Shown here in pieces: positions 31,806 through 40,046 of a stretch of 64,000 nucleotides of DNA (positions are counted from its first letter, which is position 1; every line of letters starts with the position of its first letter). The position numbers and the translations under genes were made by a program. Under the pieces are notes generated by a model, which worked only from the letters and a program-made list of their open reading frames with translations, had not been told where the DNA came from and did not search any database. The stretch spans positions 1-64,000 of the forward strand of contig CAJURY010000010.1 in the NCBI GenBank assembly GCA_910589155.1, in the 5' to 3' direction. Origin of the DNA: an uncultured Oscillospiraceae bacterium (GTDB lineage: Bacteria; Bacillota; Clostridia; Oscillospirales; Oscillospiraceae).

Positions 31806-32663
31806 ATGACTTGGATAGAAAGCATGCGTGAAGCAATTCAATATATGGAAGAAAACTTAGAAGAAGATTTGAAGGTTGAAGACGTTGCCAAGCATATATT
31901 TCTGTCGCCTTTTTATTTTCAGAAGGCTTTCCGTTTACTATGTGGATTCACTGTTGTTGAGTATATCCGCAATCGCAGATTAACTGCCGCTGGAAATGAC
32001 CTACTAACCACAAACAAAAAAATTATTGATATTGCAATGAAGTATGGATATGATTCTCCAGACAGCTTCACAAAAGCGTTCACTCGTTTTCACGGCGCAA
32101 CACCTACTGCTGTAAGAAAAGGCGGTCAAACATTGAAAGCGTTTGCACCGCTCAAACTTAAATTTTCGTTGGAAGGCGGTTCTATCATGGACTACAAAAT
32201 TGTTGAAAAAGAAGCGTTTCAGGTAATCGGCATATCAAAAAGATTTCACGCTGATACCTCGCTTAAAGAAATTCCTGCATTTTGGGCAGAACATTGTCAA
32301 TCAGGAAATTGGAAGTACATTTATGGTACGTACGGGGTGTGCATGGAGACTAATGAAACCGGACAGGAATTTGAATACATGATCGCAGACGATTATGACG
32401 TTAATAAGCACTTGCCTGAAGAATTTCGAGTTTTTACCATACCCAAGCACACATGGGTCGTATTTCCTTGCGTAGGTCCTATGCCGAAGGCATTACAGGA
32501 TATAAATGCGAAGGTATTTTCTGAATGGCTGCCCAATTGCACAGATTATGAAATTGCGGGAGGGTATAATATTGAATATTATGCCGATCCGAAAAAGTAT
32601 GAAAAGGGTCTCCAAGATGAAAAATACTACAGCGAATGCTGGTTCCCGATTAAAAAGCGCTAA
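31806..32663 (+). CDS. AraC-type regulator with GyrI-like effector domain
   Basis: A 285-residue transcription regulator. Residues about 5-105 are the AraC DNA-binding domain with two helix-turn-helix motifs (LKVEDVAKHIFLSPFYFQKAF and KIIDIAMKYGYDSPDSFTKAF). Residues about 128-285 form a GyrI/Rob-like small-molecule binding domain (YKIVEKEAFQVIGISKRFH). Such proteins often sense hydrophobic drugs and control efflux genes. GGGAGG precedes the ATG. The gene is clearly more AT-rich than its neighbours and stands alone, which suggests horizontal acquisition. Its target is not evident in the window. Confidence 0.92.
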   Translation: MTWIESMREAIQYMEENLEEDLKVEDVAKHIFLSPFYFQKAFRLLCGFTVVEYIRNRRLTAAGNDLLTTNKKIIDIAMKYGYDSPDSFTKAFTRFHGATPTAVRKGGQTLKAFAPLKLKFSLEGGSIMDYKIVEKEAFQVIGISKRFHADTSLKEIPAFWAEHCQSGNWKYIYGTYGVCMETNETGQEFEYMIADDYDVNKHLPEEFRVFTIPKHTWVVFPCVGPMPKALQDINAKVFSEWLPNCTDYEIAGGYNIEYYADPKKYEKGLQDEKYYSECWFPIKKR

Positions 32664-32769
32664 CGCACATTTGCACACAATCCATACGCGCACTATTTTA
32701 TACAAGATTTCCAGCAGGAATCATTTTTCTTTCCGCTAACATAGGAAACGGTGCTTGATTTTTCTAGGA

Positions 32770-32817
32770 CTATAATCCCACCGAAAACGACATATTAAGA
32801 CCACGAGGTTCGCCTCG
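32770..32817 (+). promoter_or_regulatory. Possible sigma-G-type promoter and UUCG hairpin before spoIVB
   Basis: CATATTA (32791-32797) matches the forespore -10 pattern, with a partial -35 (CTATA, 32770-32774) 16 bases upstream. A CGAGG TTCG CCTCG hairpin (32804-32817) follows, 22 bases before the spoIVB start. The promoter match is weak. Confidence 0.3.
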
Positions 32818-32839
32818 AAATTAAAAAAGGGTGGGAAAT

Positions 32840-33790
32840 ATGAAAAAAATTGGAATTCGCGCGGCTTCGCTGCTTGTAGCGGTGCTTCTGTGCTGTACGC
32901 CTGCCTTGGCAGTGGAGCTGCTCATACCAGTTGGGCAGGCTGTTGGATTGGAACTGCAATCAGATGGTTTAACAGTTGCGGCGGTGGAAAAAGCCTCTCC
33001 TGGAGAAAAGGCCGGACTTTTGACAGGCGATGTGATTTTAACGGTCAACGACATACCGGCTGAAACGGCGGACATTTTGGTAAATACCCTGAAAAGCGCC
33101 GCCGGGGATGTTACGCTGTTGGTACAGCGAGATGGACAGTCGGTAAAAATCAAAGCGCAGCCCCAGAATGGACGCTTGGGCGTCTCCGTACGCAAGGGTA
33201 TGGCGGGCATCGGCACTGTCACCTATTACGACCCGGATACTGGCGCGTTCGGCGCGTTGGGGCACGGGGTCAGCAACGCAGACGGCGGTCTGGTTCCCAT
33301 GGATACCGGTTCCGTATTACAAGCCAGCGTGGCCGCTGTGGAAAAAGGCAAAATCGGCAAGCCCGGCCGGCTGAAGGGCGCCTTTGCCAAAGACGCGATC
33401 ATCGGCGCCTTGGAAAAAAATACAGTTTGCGGCGTTTTTGGTCAGTCCCAGGCAGGCTGGAAAGGGATTCCCATGCCGGTAGCGGAGCCGGAGGACGTCA
33501 GCGTGGGAGCAGCCACTATTCTTTCCAACGTATCCGGCACAGAAGTACAAGAGTATTCTGTGGAAATTTTGAAGGTCTATCCCGATGAGGAAACCCAGTG
33601 CCGGAATTTGCTGATCCGGGTGACGGACGAGCGGCTGCTCAGCGCCACCGGGGGTATTGTCCAGGGCATGTCCGGCAGTCCCATTTTGCAAAACGGACGG
33701 TTTGTGGGGGCTGTGACCCATGTGCTGGTCAACGACCCCACCATGGGCTACGGTATCTTTGTGGAAAATATGCTGGACGCCGCGGCGTAA
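32840..33790 (+). CDS. spoIVB: SpoIVB-type S55 signalling peptidase
   Basis: A 316-residue serine peptidase of family S55, which in sporulation is exported from the forespore to trigger sigma-K activation. The N-terminal signal or anchor is about residues 5-24. A PDZ domain covers about 33-110 (VAAVEKASPGEKAGLLTGD). The S55 domain follows, with the catalytic His in GALGHGVS (near residue 140) and the Ser in GGIVQGMSGSPI (about 273-284). It is shorter than Bacillus SpoIVB (426 residues). I chose the ATG at 32840. Unlike in many Clostridia, spo0A does not follow. Confidence 0.92.
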   Translation: MKKIGIRAASLLVAVLLCCTPALAVELLIPVGQAVGLELQSDGLTVAAVEKASPGEKAGLLTGDVILTVNDIPAETADILVNTLKSAAGDVTLLVQRDGQSVKIKAQPQNGRLGVSVRKGMAGIGTVTYYDPDTGAFGALGHGVSNADGGLVPMDTGSVLQASVAAVEKGKIGKPGRLKGAFAKDAIIGALEKNTVCGVFGQSQAGWKGIPMPVAEPEDVSVGAATILSNVSGTEVQEYSVEILKVYPDEETQCRNLLIRVTDERLLSATGGIVQGMSGSPILQNGRFVGAVTHVLVNDPTMGYGIFVENMLDAAA

Positions 33791-33797
33791 CGGCAAA

Positions 33798-33824
33798 AAC
33801 CCGGCGCAAAAATTGCGCCGGGTT
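33798..33824 (+). terminator. Terminator after spoIVB
   Basis: AACCCGGCGCAA pairs with TTGCGCCGGGTT around an AAA loop, seven bases past the stop codon, between convergent genes. Confidence 0.7.
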
Positions 33825-33842
33825 CGATTTATGGAAAAAGAC

Positions 33843-34253
33843 TTACACGCAAAGCGCCCGGATATCCTCCGCCATTTCGGCCGGATCGTCGGACACCGTC
33901 ATGGTGAACTCCATGTTGTTGGCTTCGCCAAAAGCTTTGCACCACGCAATGAAGGACTCCGCCACACTGCGATCTTCGCCGATGATCTTGTACAACCCCT
34001 CAATAAATACATGGGTAATGTCAAAATTGCCGGCGTGCAGGCCGCTGATAAAGCCCCGCAGCAGCGTTTCTGTGTTAATGGCATACTCCTTCGCGTCGAT
34101 TAAGCGAACGCGGTAGTCAATATCATAAGTCAAATGCTTGCCATTTTCAATGCAGACCATGCTGCCTGTCTCATTTTTTACGGACTCGTTGATAGAGCTG
34201 ACAAACTGCTTTGTCTTGCCAGAACCCTTCAGGCCCATAATCAGTTTAACCAT
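33843..34253 (-). CDS. Small P-loop ATP-binding protein, 136 residues
   Basis: A short protein with a Walker A motif at the N-terminus (MGLKGSGKTKQFV, residues 6-18). It continues with an alpha/beta core (FDITHVFIEGLYKI as a probable Walker B strand) and a Ser/Asp-rich end (TMTVSDDPAEMAEDIRALC). It resembles small predicted ATPases found in Clostridia beside sporulation or carbon genes. The role is unknown. The ATG at 34253 follows AGGAGG by eight bases; the longer frame starting at 34277 lies inside the leader. It is convergent with spoIVB and 104 bases downstream of pgi on the same strand. Confidence 0.75.
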   Translation of the reverse strand: MVKLIMGLKGSGKTKQFVSSINESVKNETGSMVCIENGKHLTYDIDYRVRLIDAKEYAINTETLLRGFISGLHAGNFDITHVFIEGLYKIIGEDRSVAESFIAWCKAFGEANNMEFTMTVSDDPAEMAEDIRALCV

Positions 34254-34356
34254 AGAGAATTCCTCCTTAACCTTCACCGGCTATGCCGGTACGTTTCTTT
34301 CATTTTAACAGTTTTGCGCAGATATTGCAACACATTTTTCAGCAATTTGCAGAAAA

Positions 34357-35664
34357 TTACTTCTGCTCGTAGCCGGGCTTGCCCAAAAGCTGGAACATAT
34401 TGCGCTTATAGAACTCCACGCCGGGCTGATTGAAGGGATTCACCCCAAGCAAATAAGCGGAAACGCCGCAGCACAGCTCAAAGAAGTAGAACATTTCACC
34501 CAGCTTACTGTCGTTCAAATCGCCTGCATCCACAGAAATCACCGGCACGCCGCCGTCCACATGGGCAGCCACAGTGCCAAGGTACGCCTGCTCGTCTACA
34601 AAGTCCAGGGTACGGCCTTCCAGATAATTGAGACCGTCCAAATTTTTCCAGTCGGAGCCGACAATGGCCTTCTGTGCAGGCGGCGCAAAACGCACCATGG
34701 TTTCAAACAAATTCCGCTCGCCCTGCTGAATCATCTGGCCAAGGGAATGCAAATCGGCGGTAAATTCCGCGGAAACCGGGAAAATGCCCTTGCCGTCCTT
34801 GCCTTCGGACTCCCCGAAAAGCTGCTGCCACCAGCCGCCGAACATCTTAAAGCCCGGCTCAAAGGAACTGAGCAGTTCGATGGCCTTGCCGCTGCGGTAC
34901 AGCAAATTCCGACTTGCGGCGTACAGCCACACAGGATTTTCAAAAGAACGTACATCGTAGGTCTTTCGCGCGGAGAATGCGCCCTGCATGACCTGCATAA
35001 TGTCGATGCCGGCTACGGCCATGGGCAAAAGACCAACGGCTGTCAGCACAGAGTAACGACCGCCGACATCCGGGGGAATGACAAAGGTTTCCCAGCCTTC
35101 TTCTGTCGCCATCTGGCGCAATGCGCCCTTTGCAGGATCGGTAATGGCGTAAATACGGTGCTTTGCGCCGTCCGTGCCGTACTTGCGCTCCAGCATCCAG
35201 CGCAAAGCGCGGGTTGCGATGGCAGGTTCGGTGGTTGTGCCGGACTTGGAGATAAACGCCACAGAAAAGTCTTTCCCTTCCAGCAAGCGCAAAAGTTCGT
35301 TCCAACCTCTGGTAGACAGGCTGTTGCCCGCATAGAAAATCTGCGGATTGCCTCTTCCCTTGCCGATGTTATGATTGGCGCCCTGCATCAGCTCAATGGC
35401 GGCTCTGGGTCCTAAATAGCTGCCCCCGATGCCGACGACAACAAATACGTCAGAATTTTCCCGAATACTGGCGGCGGCCATGCGGATGCGGCGAATCTCG
35501 TCGGTTTCCTCCCAAACAGGCAGCTCCAGCCAGCCCAGGAAATCGTTGCCTTCCCCGGAGCCGGTCATCAGCGTCTCATGGGCGGACATAACCTCTTTTT
35601 CCATGGCCAGAAGATCAGGCAGGGAAAACTGGCTCCAAACATTGGATATATCAACTTTAATCAT
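34357..35664 (-). CDS. pgi: Glucose-6-phosphate isomerase
   Basis: A 435-residue glycolytic isomerase interconverting glucose-6-phosphate and fructose-6-phosphate. The sugar isomerase domains are visible: FVVVGIGGSYLGPRAAIEL (about 74-92), the phosphate loop VAFISKSGTTTEPA (about 135-148), and DVGGRYSVLTAVGLLPMAVAG near residues 200-220. A late LLGVNPFNQPGVE carries a further family signature. The length matches the short Firmicute form. I chose the ATG at 35664 with GGAGGG upstream. It is transcribed divergently from the glucokinase gene, giving a compact sugar-phosphorylation locus. Confidence 0.97.
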   Translation of the reverse strand: MIKVDISNVWSQFSLPDLLAMEKEVMSAHETLMTGSGEGNDFLGWLELPVWEETDEIRRIRMAAASIRENSDVFVVVGIGGSYLGPRAAIELMQGANHNIGKGRGNPQIFYAGNSLSTRGWNELLRLLEGKDFSVAFISKSGTTTEPAIATRALRWMLERKYGTDGAKHRIYAITDPAKGALRQMATEEGWETFVIPPDVGGRYSVLTAVGLLPMAVAGIDIMQVMQGAFSARKTYDVRSFENPVWLYAASRNLLYRSGKAIELLSSFEPGFKMFGGWWQQLFGESEGKDGKGIFPVSAEFTADLHSLGQMIQQGERNLFETMVRFAPPAQKAIVGSDWKNLDGLNYLEGRTLDFVDEQAYLGTVAAHVDGGVPVISVDAGDLNDSKLGEMFYFFELCCGVSAYLLGVNPFNQPGVEFYKRNMFQLLGKPGYEQK

Positions 35665-35868
35665 AATTGGCGTACCCTCCAAAATATTTTAATTTTTTCA
35701 CAATCTAATGCTACCGCAAAATGACTGGAAACGCAAGGCTTATTTTGTAAATTTTATGAGTTTTTCTATATTTTTTCTTTTGGCGTAATCTGCGCTGGCT
35801 TTTTTCTGCACTCTTTCGTATAATAAAGAAAAACACCAATGCAAAAATTGGAACAACGGAGGTATGGT

Positions 35869-36810
35869 ATGAAATACGGCTTTGGCATTGACGTGGGCGG
35901 CACCACTGTCAAAATGGGCTTTTTCAGCGAGGACGGAACGCTGCTGCATAGCTGGGAAATTCCCACAGACTGTACGGAGAACGGTCGGCATATTCTGCCG
36001 GATATTGCAAAGGCGGTACAAGCGCATCTGGCGCAGACGGGCATTGGGCATGAAAGCGTTCTTGGTATTGGCATCGGCGTGCCGGGACCTGTCAACAGCC
36101 GCGGGATCGTTAACCGCTGCATCAATCTGGGCTGGGGCGTTTTGGATCTGAAAGGAGAACTGGAAGCTCTGACGGGCTTGCCGGTGCAGGCAGGCAACGA
36201 CGCAAACGTAGCGGCGCTGGGCGAATGCTGGAAAGGCGGTGGGCAGGGCAAACAGGACATGGTGCTGGCAACCCTTGGCACCGGGATTGGCGGCGGTATT
36301 CTTGTCGGTGGAAAAATGATTCACGGCGTGCATGGCGGGGGCGGCGAGATCGGCCACCTGAACATCAGCCGAACGGAAACAGTTCCCTGCAACTGCGGCA
36401 ATTACGGCTGCGCAGAGCAGTACGGCTCCGCAACCGGCATCGTTCGCACTGCAAAACGTTTTCTGGAAACCTGCGACGCACCTTCTACTTTGCGGGAACT
36501 GGAAACACTAACCGCTAAAGCTATTTTTGACGCAGGTAAAGCAAATGATGCATTGGCGCTGGAAATTTTAGAGCAGGTTTTTGATGATTTGGGGGTTTTT
36601 CTCGCTTGCGTGTGCAGCGTATGCGACCCGGAGATCATTGTGCTGGGCGGCGGCGTGTCCAAGGCCGGGCAAATCCTGCTAGACGGCGTTGCGGCGCATT
36701 TTAAAAAGTATATGTTCCATACCGGCAGAAATATTGCTTTTGCTCTGGCAACCTTGGGCAATGAAGCAGGAATTTATGGGGCTTTCAAAATGGCGCTGGA
36801 CGCCATATAA
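35869..36810 (+). CDS. glcK: ROK-family glucokinase
   Basis: A 313-residue ROK kinase, probably phosphorylating glucose with ATP. The N-terminal phosphate motif is GIDVGGTTVKMG (about residues 5-16). The ROK signature GGGGEIGHLNISR and the zinc motif CNCGNYGCAEQY lie at about residues 157-188, and the adenosine loop LGGGVSKAG near residue 260. The TATAAT box at 35819-35824 is a likely -10. CGGAGG precedes the ATG at 35869 by six bases. Divergent pgi supports a glucose-specific role. A regulator function is unlikely because no HTH is present. Confidence 0.92.
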   Translation: MKYGFGIDVGGTTVKMGFFSEDGTLLHSWEIPTDCTENGRHILPDIAKAVQAHLAQTGIGHESVLGIGIGVPGPVNSRGIVNRCINLGWGVLDLKGELEALTGLPVQAGNDANVAALGECWKGGGQGKQDMVLATLGTGIGGGILVGGKMIHGVHGGGGEIGHLNISRTETVPCNCGNYGCAEQYGSATGIVRTAKRFLETCDAPSTLRELETLTAKAIFDAGKANDALALEILEQVFDDLGVFLACVCSVCDPEIIVLGGGVSKAGQILLDGVAAHFKKYMFHTGRNIAFALATLGNEAGIYGAFKMALDAI

Positions 36811-36812
36811 AA

Positions 36813-36849
36813 AAAACACCCTTGCAGGGACAACCTGCAAGGGTGTTTT
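36813..36849. terminator. Bidirectional terminator between glcK and pnp
   Basis: AAAACACCCTTGCAGG and its complement form a 16-bp perfect stem with a GACAA loop and A/T tails on both sides, serving both convergent genes. Confidence 0.9.
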
Positions 36850-36854
36850 AGTCT

Positions 36855-38978
36855 TTATTTCTGCTCCGCCAGTTCCTTCAACGCATCCTTGCGGCTAAAG
36901 TTGGCGCGGCCCTTTTCGTCAAAGCCCATGAACTTCACCCAGGTCATATCGCCAAGGTTCAGCACATCCTCCACCTTTTCCACGCGGCGGTTTTCCAGCT
37001 TGGAAATGTGCACCATGCCGTCGTGACCGGGCGCAATTTCCACAAACGCGCCGATGGGCAAAATGCGGACAACCTTACCGTAGTACAGCTTACCCACCTC
37101 CGGCACAAAGCAGATGTCGTCCACCATCTGCTTGGCCGCGTAAGCGGCGGCGGAATCCACAGCGGAAATGAATACGGAACCGTCGTCGTCAATGTCTACC
37201 TTCGCGCCGGTGTCCGCGCAGATCTTCTGAATGGTCTTGCCACCGGAGCCAATGACCTCCCGGATCTTCTCCACAGGAATCTTCATGGAAATCATCTTGG
37301 GCGCAAACTCGGAAACCTCCGCTCTGGGTTCGGCAATGCAAGGCAGCATAATTTCGTCCAGGATCTCCAGACGCGCCTTCCGGCAGCGCTCCAAGGCGTC
37401 GGCAATGATTTCCATGGTAAGACCCTTGTTTTTGAGATCCATCTGAATGGCGGTTACGCCTTCCGTGGTGCCCGCAACCTTGAAGTCCATTTCGCCGTGG
37501 AAATCCTCCACGCCCTGTATGTCTGTAAAGGTTCTCCATTCGCCGGTTTCCTGATCGGAAATCAGGCCGCAGGAAATGCCCGCAACCGGGCGGCGAATGG
37601 GCACGCCGGCGTCCATCAGCGCCAGGGTAGAGCCGCAGATGGAACCCTGAGAGGTGGAACCGTTGGAGGACAGCACCTCAGAGACCACGCGAATGGCGTA
37701 GGGGAACTCCTCCACGCTGGGAATCACAGGCAGCAGCGCCTTTTCCGCCAATGCGCCGTGCCCAATTTCCCGGCGGGAGGTAGAACGGGCGGCCTTGGCC
37801 TCGCCAGTGGAGAAAGCGGGGAAATTATAATGATGAATATACCGCTTGGTATCTTCCGGGTAAATGGTATCCAGCTTCTGGGCGGCGGACAGGGTATTCA
37901 ACGTGCAGATAGAAAGCACCTGGGTCTGACCGCGGGTGAAAAGGCCGGAACCGTGCACTCTGGGCAGCAGGCCGACTTCCGCCCCAAGGGGACGAATCTC
38001 GTCCATGCCCCGGCCATCCACGCGCTTGCCGGCCAGGAGCCACTTCTTCACGACTTTTTTCTGCATTTTATACAGGCAAACGTCAATGTTAATGTCAAAA
38101 TCCTCGTATTTTTCTGCGAACTTCTCCGCAAAATCCCGACGGGCGGCAGTCAGGCGCTCCTCCCGGACGTTCTTATCCGGGGTATCCAAGGCATTTTCAA
38201 TCTGATCCATGCCGTAAGCGCACAGCTCGTCCAGCAGGTCGTGGTTCACAGCGGCCTTTTCAAAGGTAAATTTGGGCTTGCCGATTTCCGCTACGATGCC
38301 GTTGATGAATTTCACGATTTCCATATTGGTTTCGTGAGCACGGCGGATGCATTCCAGCACAATATTTTCCGGGGCTTCGTTGGCCTCGGTTTCAATCATC
38401 ACTACCTTTTCAAAGGTGGAAGCGATGCAAACGAAGCAGTCGCAGGCGTTTCTCTGGTCGGCGGAGGGGTTCACCACGTATTCGCCGCCTACATAGGCGA
38501 CGTTGGTGGTAGCCACGGGGCCGTTCCAGGGCACGTCGGAAGAAGCGATGGCAATGGAAGCGCCCAGGGAAGCCACAATTTCCACAGGGTTTTCATAGTC
38601 GTTGGCCATGACGGTGCAGGTTACCACCACGTCGTTGCGCAGTTCTTCGTCGAACAGCGGACGCATGGGGCGGTCGATGATCCGGCTGTTCAGAATCCCC
38701 CGCTCGGAGGGCTTGCCCTCCCGGCGGTTGAAGGAGCCGGGAATGCGGCCAACGGCATACATCCGCTCCTCAAACTCAATGGTAAGAGGAAAGTAGTCGA
38801 TGCCGGGCTTGGGGTCTGGAGAGGCGGTGACAGTGGTGAGCACCACGGTATCGCCGTAGCGGCAGATGCATTCGGCATTGGCAAGCTCGGCCACCTTGCC
38901 GGTCTCTACGGTAAAGGGACGGCCGCCGATTTCCATTTCAAATACTTTGTGATTGGGATAAGTCTTACGAGTAATCAA
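36855..38978 (-). CDS. pnp: Polynucleotide phosphorylase
   Basis: A 707-residue phosphorolytic 3'-5' exoribonuclease, part of RNA decay. Two RNase PH domains (about residues 10-230 and 320-545) are joined by an all-alpha domain. A KH domain (about 555-615, with VIGSGGKTIQKI) and an S1 domain (about 625-695, with GKVVRILPIGAFVEIAPGHDG) follow. The TTG start lies seven bases after AGGAGG. It follows rpsO, the classical order; the 148-base gap holds a stem-loop at 39092-39113 where RNase III-type processing often occurs. Confidence 0.97.
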   Translation of the reverse strand: MITRKTYPNHKVFEMEIGGRPFTVETGKVAELANAECICRYGDTVVLTTVTASPDPKPGIDYFPLTIEFEERMYAVGRIPGSFNRREGKPSERGILNSRIIDRPMRPLFDEELRNDVVVTCTVMANDYENPVEIVASLGASIAIASSDVPWNGPVATTNVAYVGGEYVVNPSADQRNACDCFVCIASTFEKVVMIETEANEAPENIVLECIRRAHETNMEIVKFINGIVAEIGKPKFTFEKAAVNHDLLDELCAYGMDQIENALDTPDKNVREERLTAARRDFAEKFAEKYEDFDINIDVCLYKMQKKVVKKWLLAGKRVDGRGMDEIRPLGAEVGLLPRVHGSGLFTRGQTQVLSICTLNTLSAAQKLDTIYPEDTKRYIHHYNFPAFSTGEAKAARSTSRREIGHGALAEKALLPVIPSVEEFPYAIRVVSEVLSSNGSTSQGSICGSTLALMDAGVPIRRPVAGISCGLISDQETGEWRTFTDIQGVEDFHGEMDFKVAGTTEGVTAIQMDLKNKGLTMEIIADALERCRKARLEILDEIMLPCIAEPRAEVSEFAPKMISMKIPVEKIREVIGSGGKTIQKICADTGAKVDIDDDGSVFISAVDSAAAYAAKQMVDDICFVPEVGKLYYGKVVRILPIGAFVEIAPGHDGMVHISKLENRRVEKVEDVLNLGDMTWVKFMGFDEKGRANFSRKDALKELAEQK

Positions 38979-39091
38979 TGCAGTACCTCCTAATGATTTT
39001 TCCGCATGGGAGGTTTAGCACTTGAAACCGGCGCTGAGAGGCTCGGCGCTGCTTTCAACTGCTAAAGCGATCCCATGCCGCTTTGCAAACA

Positions 39092-39113
39092 AGGGGCGAC
39101 AAAAGTCGCCCCT
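39092..39113 (-). terminator. Stem-loop between rpsO and pnp
   Basis: AGGGGCGAC pairs with GTCGCCCCT around an AAAA/TTTT loop, just after rpsO. It could terminate part of the transcripts or be a processing site for pnp autoregulation. A further imperfect hairpin with CAGCGCCGAG is near 39030-39055. Confidence 0.55.
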
Positions 39114-39126
39114 AAGCCTGACAAAA

Positions 39127-39393
39127 TTACTTACGGATACCCAGCTTGGCGATGATCGCACGGTAACGGTTGATGTCCTTCTTTGCCAGATAGTCCAGCA
39201 GGTTACGGCGCTTACCAACCATCATCAGCAGACCGCGGCGGCTGTGATTGTCGTGCTTATGCACGCGCAGGTGCTCGGTCAGCTCGTTGATACGAGCGGT
39301 GAGAATTGCGATCTGGACTTCAGGAGAACCGGTATCGCCTTCGTGGGTTGCGTTTTCCAGGATAACCTGGGTCTTGACTTCCTTCTGAATCAT
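39127..39393 (-). CDS. rpsO: 30S ribosomal protein S15
   Basis: An 88-residue 16S-binding small-subunit protein. The typical helices are visible, opening MIQKEVKTQVILENATHEGDTGSPEVQIAILT and continuing with HKHDNHSRRGLLMMVGKRRNLLDYL. I chose the ATG at 39393 with AAAGGTGG upstream; a longer frame to 39495 has an unrelated N-terminal stretch. It is followed by pnp as in most bacteria. The 200-base gap to aroQ upstream carries no gene and probably holds its promoter and leader. Confidence 0.97.
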   Translation of the reverse strand: MIQKEVKTQVILENATHEGDTGSPEVQIAILTARINELTEHLRVHKHDNHSRRGLLMMVGKRRNLLDYLAKKDINRYRAIIAKLGIRK

Positions 39394-39605
39394 GGGAAAA
39401 AATCCACCTTTCTGAAATTCACCCTTGCGCTCAGTATCGGGCCGATGGAATGCGCTTAAAAAGAGCCGTCCCCCGAAACCGGGCAGCGGGCACAAAAATG
39501 TTCTGGCTATCCGCCAGCTATTTTATCCTAACATATTTTCCCCGAAATGTAAAGAATTATTTTCTAAAAACGGAGAAATCCGCAAGAATATATTCTCGCG
39601 GCAAG

Positions 39606-40046
39606 TTAAGCCTTATCCGCGCTTTTTCGCGCCAGATAGAAAATTGCCTCCCGATAGCCCGCAAAGCCCAAACCCTTATAGGTCTTTTCGCAGGCCATCC
39701 CGGCGTAGGAAAGCTGGCGAAAGGGTTCTCTTGCGTCCACGTCGGACAAATGCACCTCCACCGCCGGGAGGGAAACCGCCTTCAGCGCGTCCAGAATCGC
39801 CACGCTGGTGTGGGTGTAGGCGGCGGGATTGATGACAATGCCATCAAATACGCCGTAGGCCGCCTGAATCTTGTCTACCAGCGCGCCTTCGTGGTTGCTC
39901 TGAAAAATTTCCACCTGGCAGCCGGCTTCTTCTGCCGCCTGCCGGATATAGGCTTCCAAAGCCGCATAGTTTTGACTGCCGTAAATAGCAGGCTCCCGCA
40001 GACCTAGCAGGTTCAAATTAGGTCCGTTCAGCACCAGAATTTTCAT
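39606..40046 (-). CDS. aroQ: Type II 3-dehydroquinate dehydratase
   Basis: A 146-residue dodecameric enzyme converting 3-dehydroquinate to 3-dehydroshikimate in the shikimate pathway. The opening LVLNGPNLNLLGLREPAIYG includes the flexible-lid arginine (Arg17) and tyrosine (Tyr22). IINPAAYTHTSVAILDAL has the asparagine and catalytic region, and EVHLSDVDAREPFR the histidine near residue 99. The ATG overlaps the aroE-aroK stop (ATGA). It is the last gene of the aromatic cluster. Confidence 0.97.
   Translation of the reverse strand: MKILVLNGPNLNLLGLREPAIYGSQNYAALEAYIRQAAEEAGCQVEIFQSNHEGALVDKIQAAYGVFDGIVINPAAYTHTSVAILDALKAVSLPAVEVHLSDVDAREPFRQLSYAGMACEKTYKGLGFAGYREAIFYLARKSADKA

Noticed and set aside
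37008..38993. 661-residue plus-strand frame opposite pnp
   Set aside because: Antisense shadow rich in His and Gly, without motifs; pnp is certain.
39425..40007. Plus-strand frames opposite aroQ and the rpsO leader
   Set aside because: Antisense to aroQ, no motif and no ribosome binding site.
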